The notes beneath the pieces are model-generated. The model saw only the letters and a list, made by a program, of their open reading frames with translations, had not been told where the DNA came from and did not search any database. From F23-D06 sp963643165 (GTDB lineage: Bacteria; Bacteroidota; Bacteroidia; Bacteroidales; WCHB1-69): DNA of 64,000 bases. The translations under genes and the position numbers were made by a program. This document shows, piece by piece, positions 26,801 to 33,926 of the stretch. The stretch lies in contig CAVIJD010000001.1 of assembly GCA_963643165.1 (NCBI GenBank), forward strand, positions 1 through 64,000, in the 5' to 3' direction. Positions within the stretch are counted from its first letter, which is position 1, and the number at the start of each line of letters is the position of its first letter.

Positions 26801-27005
26801 TCTATATACCCGGCAAATTGACCGCGGCCCAGTGTCTGTCGTGGTCAAACGACAAGTTGACCCTATCATCGGAGGTTTTGGGACCGGACTCCGTTTTTCG
26901 TTGTTCGGCTATTTTCTGCGCCTCGATTATGCCTGGGGCGTTGAAGATTTGAAGATTGCAGACCCTAAAGGGATGTTTTTGTTCTCAATTGGCACCGATT
27001 TCTGA
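23880..27005 (+). CDS. Exported MA-like peptidase fold plus beta-propeller plus outer-membrane barrel
   Basis: A 1041-aa envelope protein: signal peptide (LLLKTALAAVLLSPLSGMSQ), then an MA-clan peptidase-like domain (about 35-290; DVYFYPTGKALAQYV, IQIIVYNTQADF, VPNWFFNGLASFYGEAWNSE). The expected HExxH is absent: the equivalent helix reads MNIYVHWLIQG, and the usual EG of the following motif is NG, so it is probably non-catalytic. A WD40/PD40-like propeller follows (about 300-600; MLFSGFKNGQSDIFIYSF, IVFSSNRPRD). The C-terminal 350 residues form a BamA/Omp85-like barrel ending FSIGTDF. Similar large proteins occur throughout Bacteroidota; function unknown. ATG 23880 follows the -7 element closely. 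Confidence 0.8.
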   Translation: MNSVHRILKIRILLLKTALAAVLLSPLSGMSQFYNGSNVSFGKNRVQHQVFNWQFMRADQYDVYFYPTGKALAQYVYCTIPQYIAEIEGMLRYSSRNKIQIIVYNTQADFRESNFAYDNDDFYNQGGITNVYGSKMYVYFDGNRAHFDRMIRSGIMNIYVHWLIQGTSVGANMSYDYLMNVPNWFFNGLASFYGEAWNSEVDAHVKDGIFTKQYKDFGELSSRDATYAGHSFWKYLTDTYGNDIVARSLYAIKATKNVARGFSYATGVPYKTLMENWLKYFSVMYYPDLSREMPSGKGLVRKPKPKRLYDHVVFSADSGMYAFVTNEYGQVRVWLQRADRSRPECILRKYSKTEENPDLSYPLLAWHPQDSILGMTFESQGHCYYRAYDLRTRKWQKRFLVDVEKITAWCYADDGKTMLFSGFKNGQSDIFIYSFLARSFQNLTNDFYDDYAPIFLKGNDQIVFSSNRPRDSVGLADAYNEAEPLPAYDLFLFQYGRKDPALLRVTESFSANEYDALRIDDRRILFLGDNDGIVNQYAAEFDSVVSRVDTAIHYAFYADVHPITDAGLNTLCHNYDAENQTTARIMLKNGVRGIYMQPLDLSEKTVAAPSPFYRGILADRKTPPADTLQTDSVAAKPKCEPPVASGYRVQYSINKVITQADFSFLNTSYQQFEGGTSPIYLNTGFNALFMLGINDLFEDYRITGGFRVGVDNNYEFMLSYENLSRRLDRQIVAYRQALTSDVGNYLYKQQSNSLFYILKFPFDKVNSLRFTIKGRYETNVVSALSDNTLKMPDTRHLWAGVKLEYIFDSSKELCVNLWRGTKLKLFAEYEQRAEKDTRSLFVVGVDARRSFKIYRNMTFAVRLAGSTNLGSARLVYYMGGVDNWINAKFDSDITVDESKGYAYQTLATNMRGFKQNIRNGTSFALLSAELRVPFVQLIAGHQVSSDFLNSLQLNLFGDVGTAWTGLTPYSDDNSLYTRQIDRGPVSVVVKRQVDPIIGGFGTGLRFSLFGYFLRLDYAWGVEDLKIADPKGMFLFSIGTDF

Positions 27006-28172
27006 AAAGGGCTTCGTGGCTCTGTCAAAAATGCCGTTCATGTAGGCAATGACCATCCCGTAGTTGGACACGGGTATTCCAAGGTCAACGGCAGGTTTAA
27101 GTCTTACTTTCAGTTGCCGTTGTGTGAGCATGCAACCGCCGCATTGTATCACCATTGCATATTTGGAGATGTCGGGGAGGGTGTTGAGCCCTGACACAAA
27201 GTCGAAATGCAACTCTTTGCCCGTATGTTGCTCAATCCATCGGGGAAGCTTGTGCCGACCGATGTCCTCACAGGAGGTTTGGTGCGTGCATGACTCAAGC
27301 ATCAAGATGTGATCGCCGTCTTTCAGCTTGTCGAGATGAGGTGTGCCGGCGAGATAATGCTGAAAGTCGCCCTTGTAGTGGGCGAGCACGATGCTGAACC
27401 CGGTGAGTGGAATGGACTCCGGAATGTCTTTGGACACGCGCCCGAACATCTGGCTGTCGGTGACGGCTAACTTCGGAGCAGGGTTGGAGGCAAGGTAGTC
27501 CCGAACTTTGTCCTCTTTCAGCACTATGGCTATGGCATTGTGGTCCAAAATGTCGCGGATAAGCTGCACTTGCGGCAGAATCAGTCGCCCCTCCGGTGCT
27601 TCGGTGTCAATAGGGGTGACGAGCAGCACGGTGTCACCCTCCCCGACAAGACCGCCCAACAGCGAGTGTGCCACGTAGGCGGAGGGAGGCATCACTCTCA
27701 CTAACTCGTTGAGCATTTCAGCGATTCCCGTGTGAGTCTGTGTACTGACATTCCATATTTTGTGTCCGTCAATTTCCTTTATGGCAGGAACTTGTAGGTC
27801 CGACTTGTTGTTGACCAGCAGATAGGGGATTTCGTATTCGTGTAGTTTGGAGACCAAAGTCTCTTCGGGGGTGCCGTATTCGCCCTGCGAGATTACTACA
27901 ATGGCAAAGTCGATGATTTTGAGGACTTCCAACGTTTTTTGCACGCGTTTTTGTCCGATGTTACCCTCGTCGTCGATGCCTGCCGTGTCGATGAGCACTG
28001 CCGGGCCGATGCCGAATATCTCGATGGACTTCTTCACGGGGTCGGTTGTGGTGCCGGCAAGACTATCTACAATGGCAATGTCCTGTCCGGTGATGGCATT
28101 GATCAGCGAACTTTTGCCGTTGTTTCGTCGTCCGAAGATGCCGATATGTGGTTTGTTCTCGTTTCCTTTCAT
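26985..28172 (-). CDS. hydF: [FeFe]-hydrogenase H-cluster maturation GTPase HydF
   Basis: A 395-aa scaffold GTPase on which the 2Fe subcluster of [FeFe] hydrogenase is assembled with HydE and HydG. N-terminal GTPase: G1 GRRNNGKSS, GTTTDPVKKSIEI, G3 DTAGIDDEG, G4 NNKSD. A middle dimerisation domain contains LLVTPIDTEAPEGRLILPQ. The C-terminal cluster-binding domain has ESCTHQTSCEDIGRHKLPRW (CxH) and QCGGCMLTQRQ (CxxC), the family signature. hydE, hydG and the hydrogenase are not in the window. It follows rimO by 21 bases, and its stop overlaps the convergent 1041-aa gene by 21 bases. This gene implies hydrogen metabolism, fitting a fermentative anaerobe. Confidence 0.95.
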   Translation of the reverse strand: MKGNENKPHIGIFGRRNNGKSSLINAITGQDIAIVDSLAGTTTDPVKKSIEIFGIGPAVLIDTAGIDDEGNIGQKRVQKTLEVLKIIDFAIVVISQGEYGTPEETLVSKLHEYEIPYLLVNNKSDLQVPAIKEIDGHKIWNVSTQTHTGIAEMLNELVRVMPPSAYVAHSLLGGLVGEGDTVLLVTPIDTEAPEGRLILPQVQLIRDILDHNAIAIVLKEDKVRDYLASNPAPKLAVTDSQMFGRVSKDIPESIPLTGFSIVLAHYKGDFQHYLAGTPHLDKLKDGDHILMLESCTHQTSCEDIGRHKLPRWIEQHTGKELHFDFVSGLNTLPDISKYAMVIQCGGCMLTQRQLKVRLKPAVDLGIPVSNYGMVIAYMNGIFDRATKPFSEIGAN

Positions 28173-28193
28173 GATGGTAGCAGATGTGATGGG

Positions 28194-29471
28194 TCAGGGC
28201 ACTATTTCCCCAAAAAGGTCATACTCGGCAGCATCGCAGATGCGGACATTGTAAAATTCTCCGATGCGAAGCGGTTGATTTTTGGCGATCAGCACCCCGT
28301 TGTCCACGTCGGGAGAGTCAAATTCCGTGCGCCCGACATAATGGCTTTCGGTTTCCCGGTCGATGATGGTCTCGAAGGTTTGTCCGACTTTCTGTCGGTT
28401 CAGTTCCAACGAAATATGTTCTTGCAGCGTCATCAGTTCGTCAAGGCGTTTTCGTTTCTCGTTCCTCTTTATGGGGTCGCCCAGCGGAAATGCCGGTGTG
28501 CCTTCTTCCTGAGAATAAGAGAAAACGCCTAAGCGGTCAAAGCGCACCGCTTTCACAAAGTCAACCAGCTCTTTGTGTTGTGCCCGCGTCTCGGTAGGAT
28601 AGCCGGAGATGAGGGTGGTGCGCAGGGCAATGCCGGGAATTGCTTCGCGGATGCGTGCAATCAAGTCGTAAATGTATTGCGAACTGCCGCCGCGCCGCAT
28701 GCTTTTCAGGATCTCATCGCTGATGTGCTGAATCGGGATGTCCATATAGCGGCAAAATTGAGGATAAGCCCTCATGACGTCCAGGATTTCCATTGGGAAG
28801 TTGAGCGGGTAGGCATAGTGCAGGCGGATCCAGCGGATGCCTTTCACTTGTGCCAGTGCTTCCATCAAGCGGGCCAGCTCGCGCTTGCCGGTCAAGTCCA
28901 TGCCGTAATAGGTCAGGTCTTGGGCTATGAGCATCACCTCTTTGACGCCTTGGTCGGCCAGTCGCTGCGTCTCTTCGGTCAGCAGTGATATGGGCTTCGA
29001 CACCTGGCGGTCTCGGATGAGCGGAATGGCACAGTAAGAGCATTGGTGGTCGCACCCCTCCGACACTTTCAGGTAGGCATAGTGATGGGGCGTTGACAAC
29101 AGCCGGTCTGAAGTGCCGAGCAACTGAAAGGAGGGCTCTTGCACCATTTGGCTCAGTTCTGCAAAAGTGTAGAACCCGTCCACTTCTGGCAATGCCTCTT
29201 TGAGCTCGTCTTTGCAACGCTGAACCAAACATCCCATAACGTAAAGTTTGCCCGAGTGCCGCTTTTTCTTCTTCGCTATCTCCTCAAGAATTGTGTTGAC
29301 GGACTCTTCGCGGGCATCGTTGATGAAACTGCAGGTGTTTACAATGACGAGGTCTGCCTTGACCTCGCTTTCAAACAGGACGGTATGTCCCTGCCGTTGC
29401 AGTTGCGCTCCTATCACCTCGGAGTCCACAATGTTCTTGGAACACCCGAGCGTAATGATGTTGATGGTCAT
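28194..29471 (-). CDS. rimO: Ribosomal protein S12 methylthiotransferase RimO
   Basis: A 425-aa radical-SAM enzyme adding a methylthio group to an Asp of ribosomal protein S12. UPF0004 domain with three cluster cysteines (TLGCSKNIVDSE, VNTCSFI, MGCLVQRC), radical-SAM motif SEGCDHQCSYCAIP (CxxxCxxC at about 145-152), then GYPTETRAQHKELV and a C-terminal TRAM domain. The GCSKN sequence is characteristic of RimO rather than MiaB. It lies between purE (9-base gap) and hydF in one direction. Confidence 0.96.
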   Translation of the reverse strand: MTINIITLGCSKNIVDSEVIGAQLQRQGHTVLFESEVKADLVIVNTCSFINDAREESVNTILEEIAKKKKRHSGKLYVMGCLVQRCKDELKEALPEVDGFYTFAELSQMVQEPSFQLLGTSDRLLSTPHHYAYLKVSEGCDHQCSYCAIPLIRDRQVSKPISLLTEETQRLADQGVKEVMLIAQDLTYYGMDLTGKRELARLMEALAQVKGIRWIRLHYAYPLNFPMEILDVMRAYPQFCRYMDIPIQHISDEILKSMRRGGSSQYIYDLIARIREAIPGIALRTTLISGYPTETRAQHKELVDFVKAVRFDRLGVFSYSQEEGTPAFPLGDPIKRNEKRKRLDELMTLQEHISLELNRQKVGQTFETIIDRETESHYVGRTEFDSPDVDNGVLIAKNQPLRIGEFYNVRICDAAEYDLFGEIVP

Positions 29472-29480
29472 GTTCTGACG

Positions 29481-29987
29481 TTAGTTTGTCTTGTGTTTGT
29501 AAACGACGTCGGCAAGGTCGGCGTTGGCTTTGATGATCTTTTGTTTCAGACCGGCCTTGTGTTGCAGCACTTTCTCGCGCATGGCCGGGTCGCCGGCGGC
29601 GAGAATTTGCATGGCTAAGATGGCGGCATTCTGTGCGCCGTTGATGGCCACGGTGGCCACAGGGATGCCCGGAGGCATCTGGATCATGGCAAGAACGGCG
29701 TCCATGCCGTCCAATGAGGACTTGATGGGCACCCCGATGACAGGCAGCGGCGTGGAGGCCGCAATCACACCGGGCAGATGGGCCGCCATGCCGGCACCGG
29801 CAATGATGACTTCGATGCCGCGAAGGTGGGCATTCTTGGCGTACTCGGCAACCTCATCGGGCGTGCGGTGCGCAGACAAAGCCAATACTTCAAACGGGAT
29901 TTCATTGTTGTCCAAGAACTTGCAGGCAGCTTCCATGACTGGAAGATCGGACGTGCTGCCCATAATGATGCTGACGCGTGCTTTCAT
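29481..29987 (-). CDS. purE: N5-carboxyaminoimidazole ribonucleotide mutase
   Basis: A 168-aa class I PurE that moves the carboxyl group from N5-CAIR to C4 in purine synthesis. Motifs: VSIIMGSTSDLPVM, LSAHRTPDEVAEYA (catalytic His region), VIIAGAGMAAHLPGV, PVIGVPIKSSLDGMDA and PVATVAINGAQNAA. No purK is adjacent, though class I PurE normally works with it. Promoter element at 30015-30022; first gene of purE-rimO-hydF. Confidence 0.97.
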   Translation of the reverse strand: MKARVSIIMGSTSDLPVMEAACKFLDNNEIPFEVLALSAHRTPDEVAEYAKNAHLRGIEVIIAGAGMAAHLPGVIAASTPLPVIGVPIKSSLDGMDAVLAMIQMPPGIPVATVAINGAQNAAILAMQILAAGDPAMREKVLQHKAGLKQKIIKANADLADVVYKHKTN

Positions 29988-30014
29988 ATTGTTTCTTCTC
30001 GTTTTTTAAATCTG

Positions 30015-30022
30015 CAAAAGTA
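30015..30022 (-). promoter_or_regulatory. Putative -7 element for purE-rimO-hydF
   Basis: The minus strand reads TACTTTTG (TAnnTTTG), 28-35 bases before the purE ATG. Confidence 0.5.
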
Positions 30023-30352
30023 TATAAAAACTTGTTGCCGCGACCGAAAAAATCGTCAGAGTCGCTTCATTGTGATGCCACGGCAATAACATGATACATA
30101 ACTATTTATATTATACACTATTTTATAATGTCATAAATCATCACTCATTGATGCAGTTCTTTCAAAAGAATGATTGACGCAAAAATGGAACATTAGAATT
30201 GTTCGTTTTATCAGATTGAAAGGTAGTGACGGTGCTTCCTGAAAAAATGTATTGAATACTGAACTGTCAAGTATATAGATGGTTAGATAAAGAAACGTTG
30301 CTTTGCATCGTGCAAAAAAAAATTTTAATGACTTGGGAACGGAAAAATAGTT
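30023..30352. other. AT-rich intergenic stretch without recognised gene
   Basis: About 330 bases between the purE promoter and the S23 gene promoter. It is clearly AT-richer than its surroundings, with runs such as ATTTATATTATACACTATTTT. I found no tRNA, no convincing ORF and no long inverted repeat in it. It may be a leftover of the insertion that brought the S23 gene, but nothing proves this. Confidence 0.4.
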
Positions 30353-30360
30353 TATTTTTG
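30353..30360 (+). promoter_or_regulatory. Putative promoter of the S23 four-helix-bundle gene
   Basis: TATTTTTG (-7 consensus) with a TTG at 30333-30335, 17 bases further upstream, and an ATG at 30379. The transcript would run to the terminator at 30876-30911, making a self-contained unit. Confidence 0.5.
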
Positions 30361-30378
30361 CGATTTAAAATTGTAATT

Positions 30379-30849
30379 ATGAATGAAAATCTATCAATTA
30401 TGGACGAAACAGAAATCAATGCAAGTTTTTTCAGATTCGAGGATCTACGAATCTACGCTAAGGCAATAGACTATACTACTTGGCTTTACGACAAGCTTAT
30501 CCCGTTTACGGAGGAAGAACGGCTGAAAAGTTTTCTCAAAGAAGAGCTGCTGAAATCGGCTCAGAACATTGCCCTGAATGCGGCAGAAGGCTCGTCGCGG
30601 AACAAAACCCAATTCCTATACTATTTGAAAATGGCCAAGAGCTCGGTGCGAGAATGTGTGGTCTATACAGAACTGATTTCACGCCAAGGGCTATTTAGCG
30701 AGCAAGACAAAGAGTATAGCCGAAATCAGTTGAAGGAGTTGACCAAGATGATCGGCTCGCTCATATATTCACTGTCACGCTATCAGAACAATGCTGGTGA
30801 TGAAAAAAGGGACGAGACGGACGGACCGCTCCCTGAAATCAGGTACTAA
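30379..30849 (+). CDS. Four helix bundle protein (S23/23S rRNA intervening-sequence family)
   Basis: A 156-aa helical protein. The core FRFEDLRIYAKAIDYTTWLYD, split by an acidic linker from LLKSAQNIALNAAEGSSRNK and QFLYYLKMAKSSVRECVVYTELI, matches the S23 family. These proteins are encoded in intervening sequences of 23S rRNA in Leptospira and also as free-standing genes in Bacteroidota; they form pentameric helical bundles of unknown function. Here no rRNA is nearby, and the gene has its own promoter and terminator in an AT-rich pocket, which suggests an acquired gene. Start ATG 30379 is chosen; an in-frame ATG at 30400 is also possible. Confidence 0.9.
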   Translation: MNENLSIMDETEINASFFRFEDLRIYAKAIDYTTWLYDKLIPFTEEERLKSFLKEELLKSAQNIALNAAEGSSRNKTQFLYYLKMAKSSVRECVVYTELISRQGLFSEQDKEYSRNQLKELTKMIGSLIYSLSRYQNNAGDEKRDETDGPLPEIRY

Positions 30850-30875
30850 GGTCGTTTAAGCCTTTGTCGAACTAA

Positions 30876-30911
30876 AATCCGGGCATGAAGAATGTCCGGA
30901 TTGTTTTTTTT
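30876..30911 (+). terminator. Rho-independent terminator after the S23 gene
   Basis: An 11-bp stem (AATCCGGGCAT / ATGTCCGGATT, one G-T pair) with a 5-base loop, followed by GTTTTTTTT. It ends directly before the -7 element of the C10 protease gene. Confidence 0.85.
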
Positions 30912-30912
30912 A

Positions 30913-30920
30913 TACCTTTG
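30913..30920 (+). promoter_or_regulatory. Putative -7 element of the C10 protease gene
   Basis: TACCTTTG on the plus strand, 21 bases before ATG 30942 and abutting the T-run of the preceding terminator. Confidence 0.5.
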
Positions 30921-30941
30921 CCGCTTCTAATTTTTGAAGTT

Positions 30942-33017
30942 ATGAAGAGACTTTTTTCTGTGATAGGGTTCTTGGCGTTGACACTCACCCTTGCAGCAGC
31001 CTCCATCTCGCAAAATGCTTTGTTGAATGAGGCAAAACAGATGTTTTTGCAGAAAGCTTCCTCGTCAGGTGTTCGCATAGAAGCCCTCGATGTCAAGGAT
31101 TGTGATTTTGTGGTGCGTGGCGGCGACACCCTGCTGGCGGTAGTCAATTTCAGCAAAGGTTTCATCATTCTGGACGTGACAGATGCTGAAACTCCCGTGA
31201 GAGCCTACTCCTTTGCCCACGGCTTTGACCTTGACAATCTGCCGCCTGCGGCAAAGATGTGGCTGGACAGTTATGCTGAATTTGCCTGGAACACTGACAA
31301 AAAGGCCGCTTCAGCTTCATCGACATGCTTTGGAACGGACAGCAAGGATGGTGGAAATTACGCTGCGTCTGTGCGTCCTTTGGTTACGGCCGTGTGGGAC
31401 CAAACGAAATATTACAACAGCTATTCTCCCGTTGATGAGGCAGCAGAAGCCGCATACGATTACCGCACACCAAACGGATGTGTTGCCGTGGCGATGGCTA
31501 TGATTATGTACTATTACCGTTATCCCCGGCAAGGCACCGGCAGCCATACCAACCATTCATCCTATGGCAACTACTATGTTAATTTCTCGCAACAAAACTA
31601 TTATTATGAGTCTATGTGCGACGAACTTGACTATTATAACGATGAGGTGGCAAAACTGATTTTCCATTGCGCGACTTCCGTCGATATGATGTATTCTCCC
31701 AGCGGATCCGGCAGCTATAGTTATATGGTCCCTGGCGCCATGATTGACCACTTCGGCTATGCCAACACATGCCAGTATGTGGGCCGAAACAGTTATAGCG
31801 ACTCGCAATGGAAGAGTCTGCTCAAAGAGGAACTCAATGCGGGCCGGCCGATGTATTATTCGGGCAGCAATGACGAGGGCGGGCATGCTTTTGTTTGTGA
31901 CGGCTACAACAGCGACGATTTCTTCCATTTCAACTTTGGATGGGGCGGCAGTTCCAATGGCTACTATATGCTCCAGAATAACGATACCGTCCATAACGCC
32001 ATCGGCGGTTTTTCGTCCGGACAGGCCGCAGTGATCGGTATCTACCCCGCCGACGCCTCTTATCCGTACCAATGTTCAGAACAGGTAATCAAAAGCGCGA
32101 ATGGCTCTCTGGAGGATGGCAGCAACAGTTCCCCCTATCTTAACAATGCCAATTGTACCTATATAATCACGGCGGACAGTATGATTTCAGCCACGATTAA
32201 CCTGCAATACTTGCATACACAAGCACAGCACGACTCGCTTTCGTTCTGGGACCGTCATCCCGACAATGGAAATCTGCTGCTTTCTCTTTCCGGCAATATC
32301 GAAAACGCCTCCTATCATTTCGATACCGACAGCCTGTATGTCACATTCAAAACCGATGCTGCAGAAACTGGAGAGGGCTGGCGCTTTGAATATTCGGTGG
32401 AACAGGAGTCTCTCCCATGCGGCGGTGTCGTTATCAGGGATTATTCCGGCTCGATTTCAAAGTGGGGTGCCCCGTCCGGATACCGCCCTAATGCCCATTG
32501 CTTCTGGCTGCTCAAGTTGCCGGAATCTACTCAAATAGCAGTGTCGTTTTCTAAAATGGACATCAGTCCCGAAGACCGGCTCTATTTCTATGACCGATAC
32601 TTTACTCCGTCGCGGCTGATTGCTTCTTATACCGGCTCAACGCTCCCGTCCGATGTGGTGTTCAATACCCAAAACCTTTCCGTGCTCTTTGTCTCTGACA
32701 ATTACAAGGAAACTCAAGGCTTTGAGTTTTCTTGGCAAGCTGATGGCGACCCCGCTGGAATGCCCGAAGAGAGTCGTCCCGACTGCCGCGTGTATCCGAA
32801 CCCCGCCTCAGACTATTTTTACCTGCAATTGCCCGAAAATTTCCAAACCGGCATCCTGAAAGTCTATGACTTGCTTGGAAAAATGGTCCATTCTGCTGAT
32901 CTTAAAGACGGCAATGATGCGAAAGTTAATGTTCAAAATTGGCCGAATGGTCTATATCTTGTCAATGTTATTGTTGACAATCAGGTATTTATGCGAAAGA
33001 TCAATGTTCAACATTAG
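30942..33017 (+). CDS. C10 family (streptopain-like) cysteine protease with T9SS sorting domain
   Basis: A 691-aa secreted protease. Signal peptide (VIGFLALTLTLAAASIS); Spi-type propeptide (about 22-110; FVVRGGDTLLAVVNFSKGFIIL is the pattern, read in two parts). The C10 catalytic domain (about 135-370) has nucleophile TPNGCVAVAMA (Cys180) and EGGHAFVCDGY (His315). Two CUB/beta-sandwich-like domains follow (about 380-600; YQCSEQVIKSANGS, PCGGVVIRDYSGSISKWG). The C-terminal 75 residues are a type A T9SS sorting domain (CRVYPNPASDYFYLQLPE, LKVYDLLGKMVHSADL, WPNGLYLVNVIV). Relatives include Prevotella interpain A and Porphyromonas periodontain. Family knowledge: the pro-region is cleaved on activation and the sorting domain is removed at the cell surface. 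Single gene. Confidence 0.94.
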   Translation: MKRLFSVIGFLALTLTLAAASISQNALLNEAKQMFLQKASSSGVRIEALDVKDCDFVVRGGDTLLAVVNFSKGFIILDVTDAETPVRAYSFAHGFDLDNLPPAAKMWLDSYAEFAWNTDKKAASASSTCFGTDSKDGGNYAASVRPLVTAVWDQTKYYNSYSPVDEAAEAAYDYRTPNGCVAVAMAMIMYYYRYPRQGTGSHTNHSSYGNYYVNFSQQNYYYESMCDELDYYNDEVAKLIFHCATSVDMMYSPSGSGSYSYMVPGAMIDHFGYANTCQYVGRNSYSDSQWKSLLKEELNAGRPMYYSGSNDEGGHAFVCDGYNSDDFFHFNFGWGGSSNGYYMLQNNDTVHNAIGGFSSGQAAVIGIYPADASYPYQCSEQVIKSANGSLEDGSNSSPYLNNANCTYIITADSMISATINLQYLHTQAQHDSLSFWDRHPDNGNLLLSLSGNIENASYHFDTDSLYVTFKTDAAETGEGWRFEYSVEQESLPCGGVVIRDYSGSISKWGAPSGYRPNAHCFWLLKLPESTQIAVSFSKMDISPEDRLYFYDRYFTPSRLIASYTGSTLPSDVVFNTQNLSVLFVSDNYKETQGFEFSWQADGDPAGMPEESRPDCRVYPNPASDYFYLQLPENFQTGILKVYDLLGKMVHSADLKDGNDAKVNVQNWPNGLYLVNVIVDNQVFMRKINVQH

Positions 33018-33096
33018 GCAAAAAAACATAAATGAATGAATTGTGATTTTTTTTGAAAAAATAAAAGGAAAGAGTGGGGTGGTATTGAAAAAAGTG

Positions 33097-33104
33097 TACT
33101 TTTG
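33097..33104 (+). promoter_or_regulatory. Putative -7 element for tRNA-Gln
   Basis: TACTTTTG, 16 bases before the mature tRNA 5' end. It is identical to the element upstream of tRNA-Asp on the opposite strand at 79-86. Confidence 0.55.
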
Positions 33105-33120
33105 CACGCCTTAAACGAAT

Positions 33121-33191
33121 TGCCCTGTGGTGTAATGGTAGCACAGCAGATTCTGGTTCTGTTTGTATGGGTTCGAGTCCTATCGGGGCAA
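33121..33191 (+). tRNA. tRNA-Gln (CTG)
   Basis: A 71-nt cloverleaf. The acceptor TGCCCTG pairs with CGGGGCA; the D-arm contains GTGTAATGGTAGCAC. The anticodon stem GCAGA/TCTGT encloses the loop TTCTGGT (anticodon CTG, decoding CAG), and the T-arm is GGGTTCGAGTCC. The CCA end is not encoded. Transcription probably ends at the terminator 33197-33226. Confidence 0.95.
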
Positions 33192-33196
33192 CTGAC

Positions 33197-33226
33197 AAAA
33201 GCACACGAAACGAGTGTGCTTTTTTT
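33197..33226 (+). terminator. Terminator of tRNA-Gln
   Basis: The stem AAAGCACAC / GTGTGCTTT with a 7-base loop is followed by a run of T. It sits 6 bases after the tRNA and 24 bases before the udk start. Confidence 0.85.
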
Positions 33227-33249
33227 ATGTTCAATCAAATTTAGGAAGA

Positions 33250-33864
33250 ATGTTTGTCATTGGCATAGCAGGAGGTTCAGGCTCCGGAAAAACATCGGTT
33301 GTCCGCAAGATCATACAAATGATTCCGGAGGGGCGCGTGTGCGTGCTTCCACAAGACGCTTATTACAAAGATAACGGCAACTTGACGCAAAAAGAGAAAG
33401 AAAACATCAACTTCGACCACCCATCGTCTATCGAATGGCCGTTGCTGATTGAACATATCCAAGCCCTCAAGACTGGAGAATGTGTCGATATGCCAACCTA
33501 TTCTTACATCACTTGCGCTCGTGGCAAGGAGACGGTCAAGGTGATGCCGAGCGATATTTTGATTGTGGAGGGCATCCTCGTCTTTACCGAACCGGAACTC
33601 TGCAACCTGTTCGACCTCAAGGTGTTTGTGGACACGGATGCCGATGAGCGGTTTATCCGCATTGCGCGGCGCGATGTGTTGGAACGCGGCCGTGAACTGG
33701 AACGGTCTATCAGGCACTATCAGGAATTTGTGAAGCCGATGCACCAACTCTTCATCGAACCCTCAAAGCGGTTGGCTGACATCATTATCCCCGTTGGCGG
33801 CAATAATGAGGTTGGCATTGACCTCATAGTCTCCAAGATTAAGCATAAACTGGGCATGTTGTAA
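33250..33864 (+). CDS. udk: Uridine kinase
   Basis: A 204-aa cytoplasmic kinase phosphorylating uridine and cytidine in pyrimidine salvage. P-loop GIAGGSGSGKTSVV (residues of about 5-17); LPQDAYYKD; NFDHPSSIEWPLL; YSYITCARGKETV; VEGILVF; and DADERFIRIARRDVLERGR (lid). ATG 33250 is preceded by a good ribosome-binding sequence (TAGGAAGA). Reading further upstream would enter the tRNA terminator, so the shorter start is right. Confidence 0.95.
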   Translation: MFVIGIAGGSGSGKTSVVRKIIQMIPEGRVCVLPQDAYYKDNGNLTQKEKENINFDHPSSIEWPLLIEHIQALKTGECVDMPTYSYITCARGKETVKVMPSDILIVEGILVFTEPELCNLFDLKVFVDTDADERFIRIARRDVLERGRELERSIRHYQEFVKPMHQLFIEPSKRLADIIIPVGGNNEVGIDLIVSKIKHKLGML

Positions 33865-33867
33865 CCG

Positions 33868-33889
33868 CTTTTGCCGGCAAAGGCAAAAG
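33868..33889. terminator. Possible hairpin between the convergent udk and AsnB-like genes
   Basis: An 8-bp inverted repeat CTTTTGCC / GGCAAAAG with a 6-base loop, directly after the udk stop. No T-run follows on either strand, so termination is uncertain. Confidence 0.35.
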
Positions 33890-33926
33890 GTGTTCCCTAA
33901 TGGTAAAGATTGAAGTGACGGTTTTA

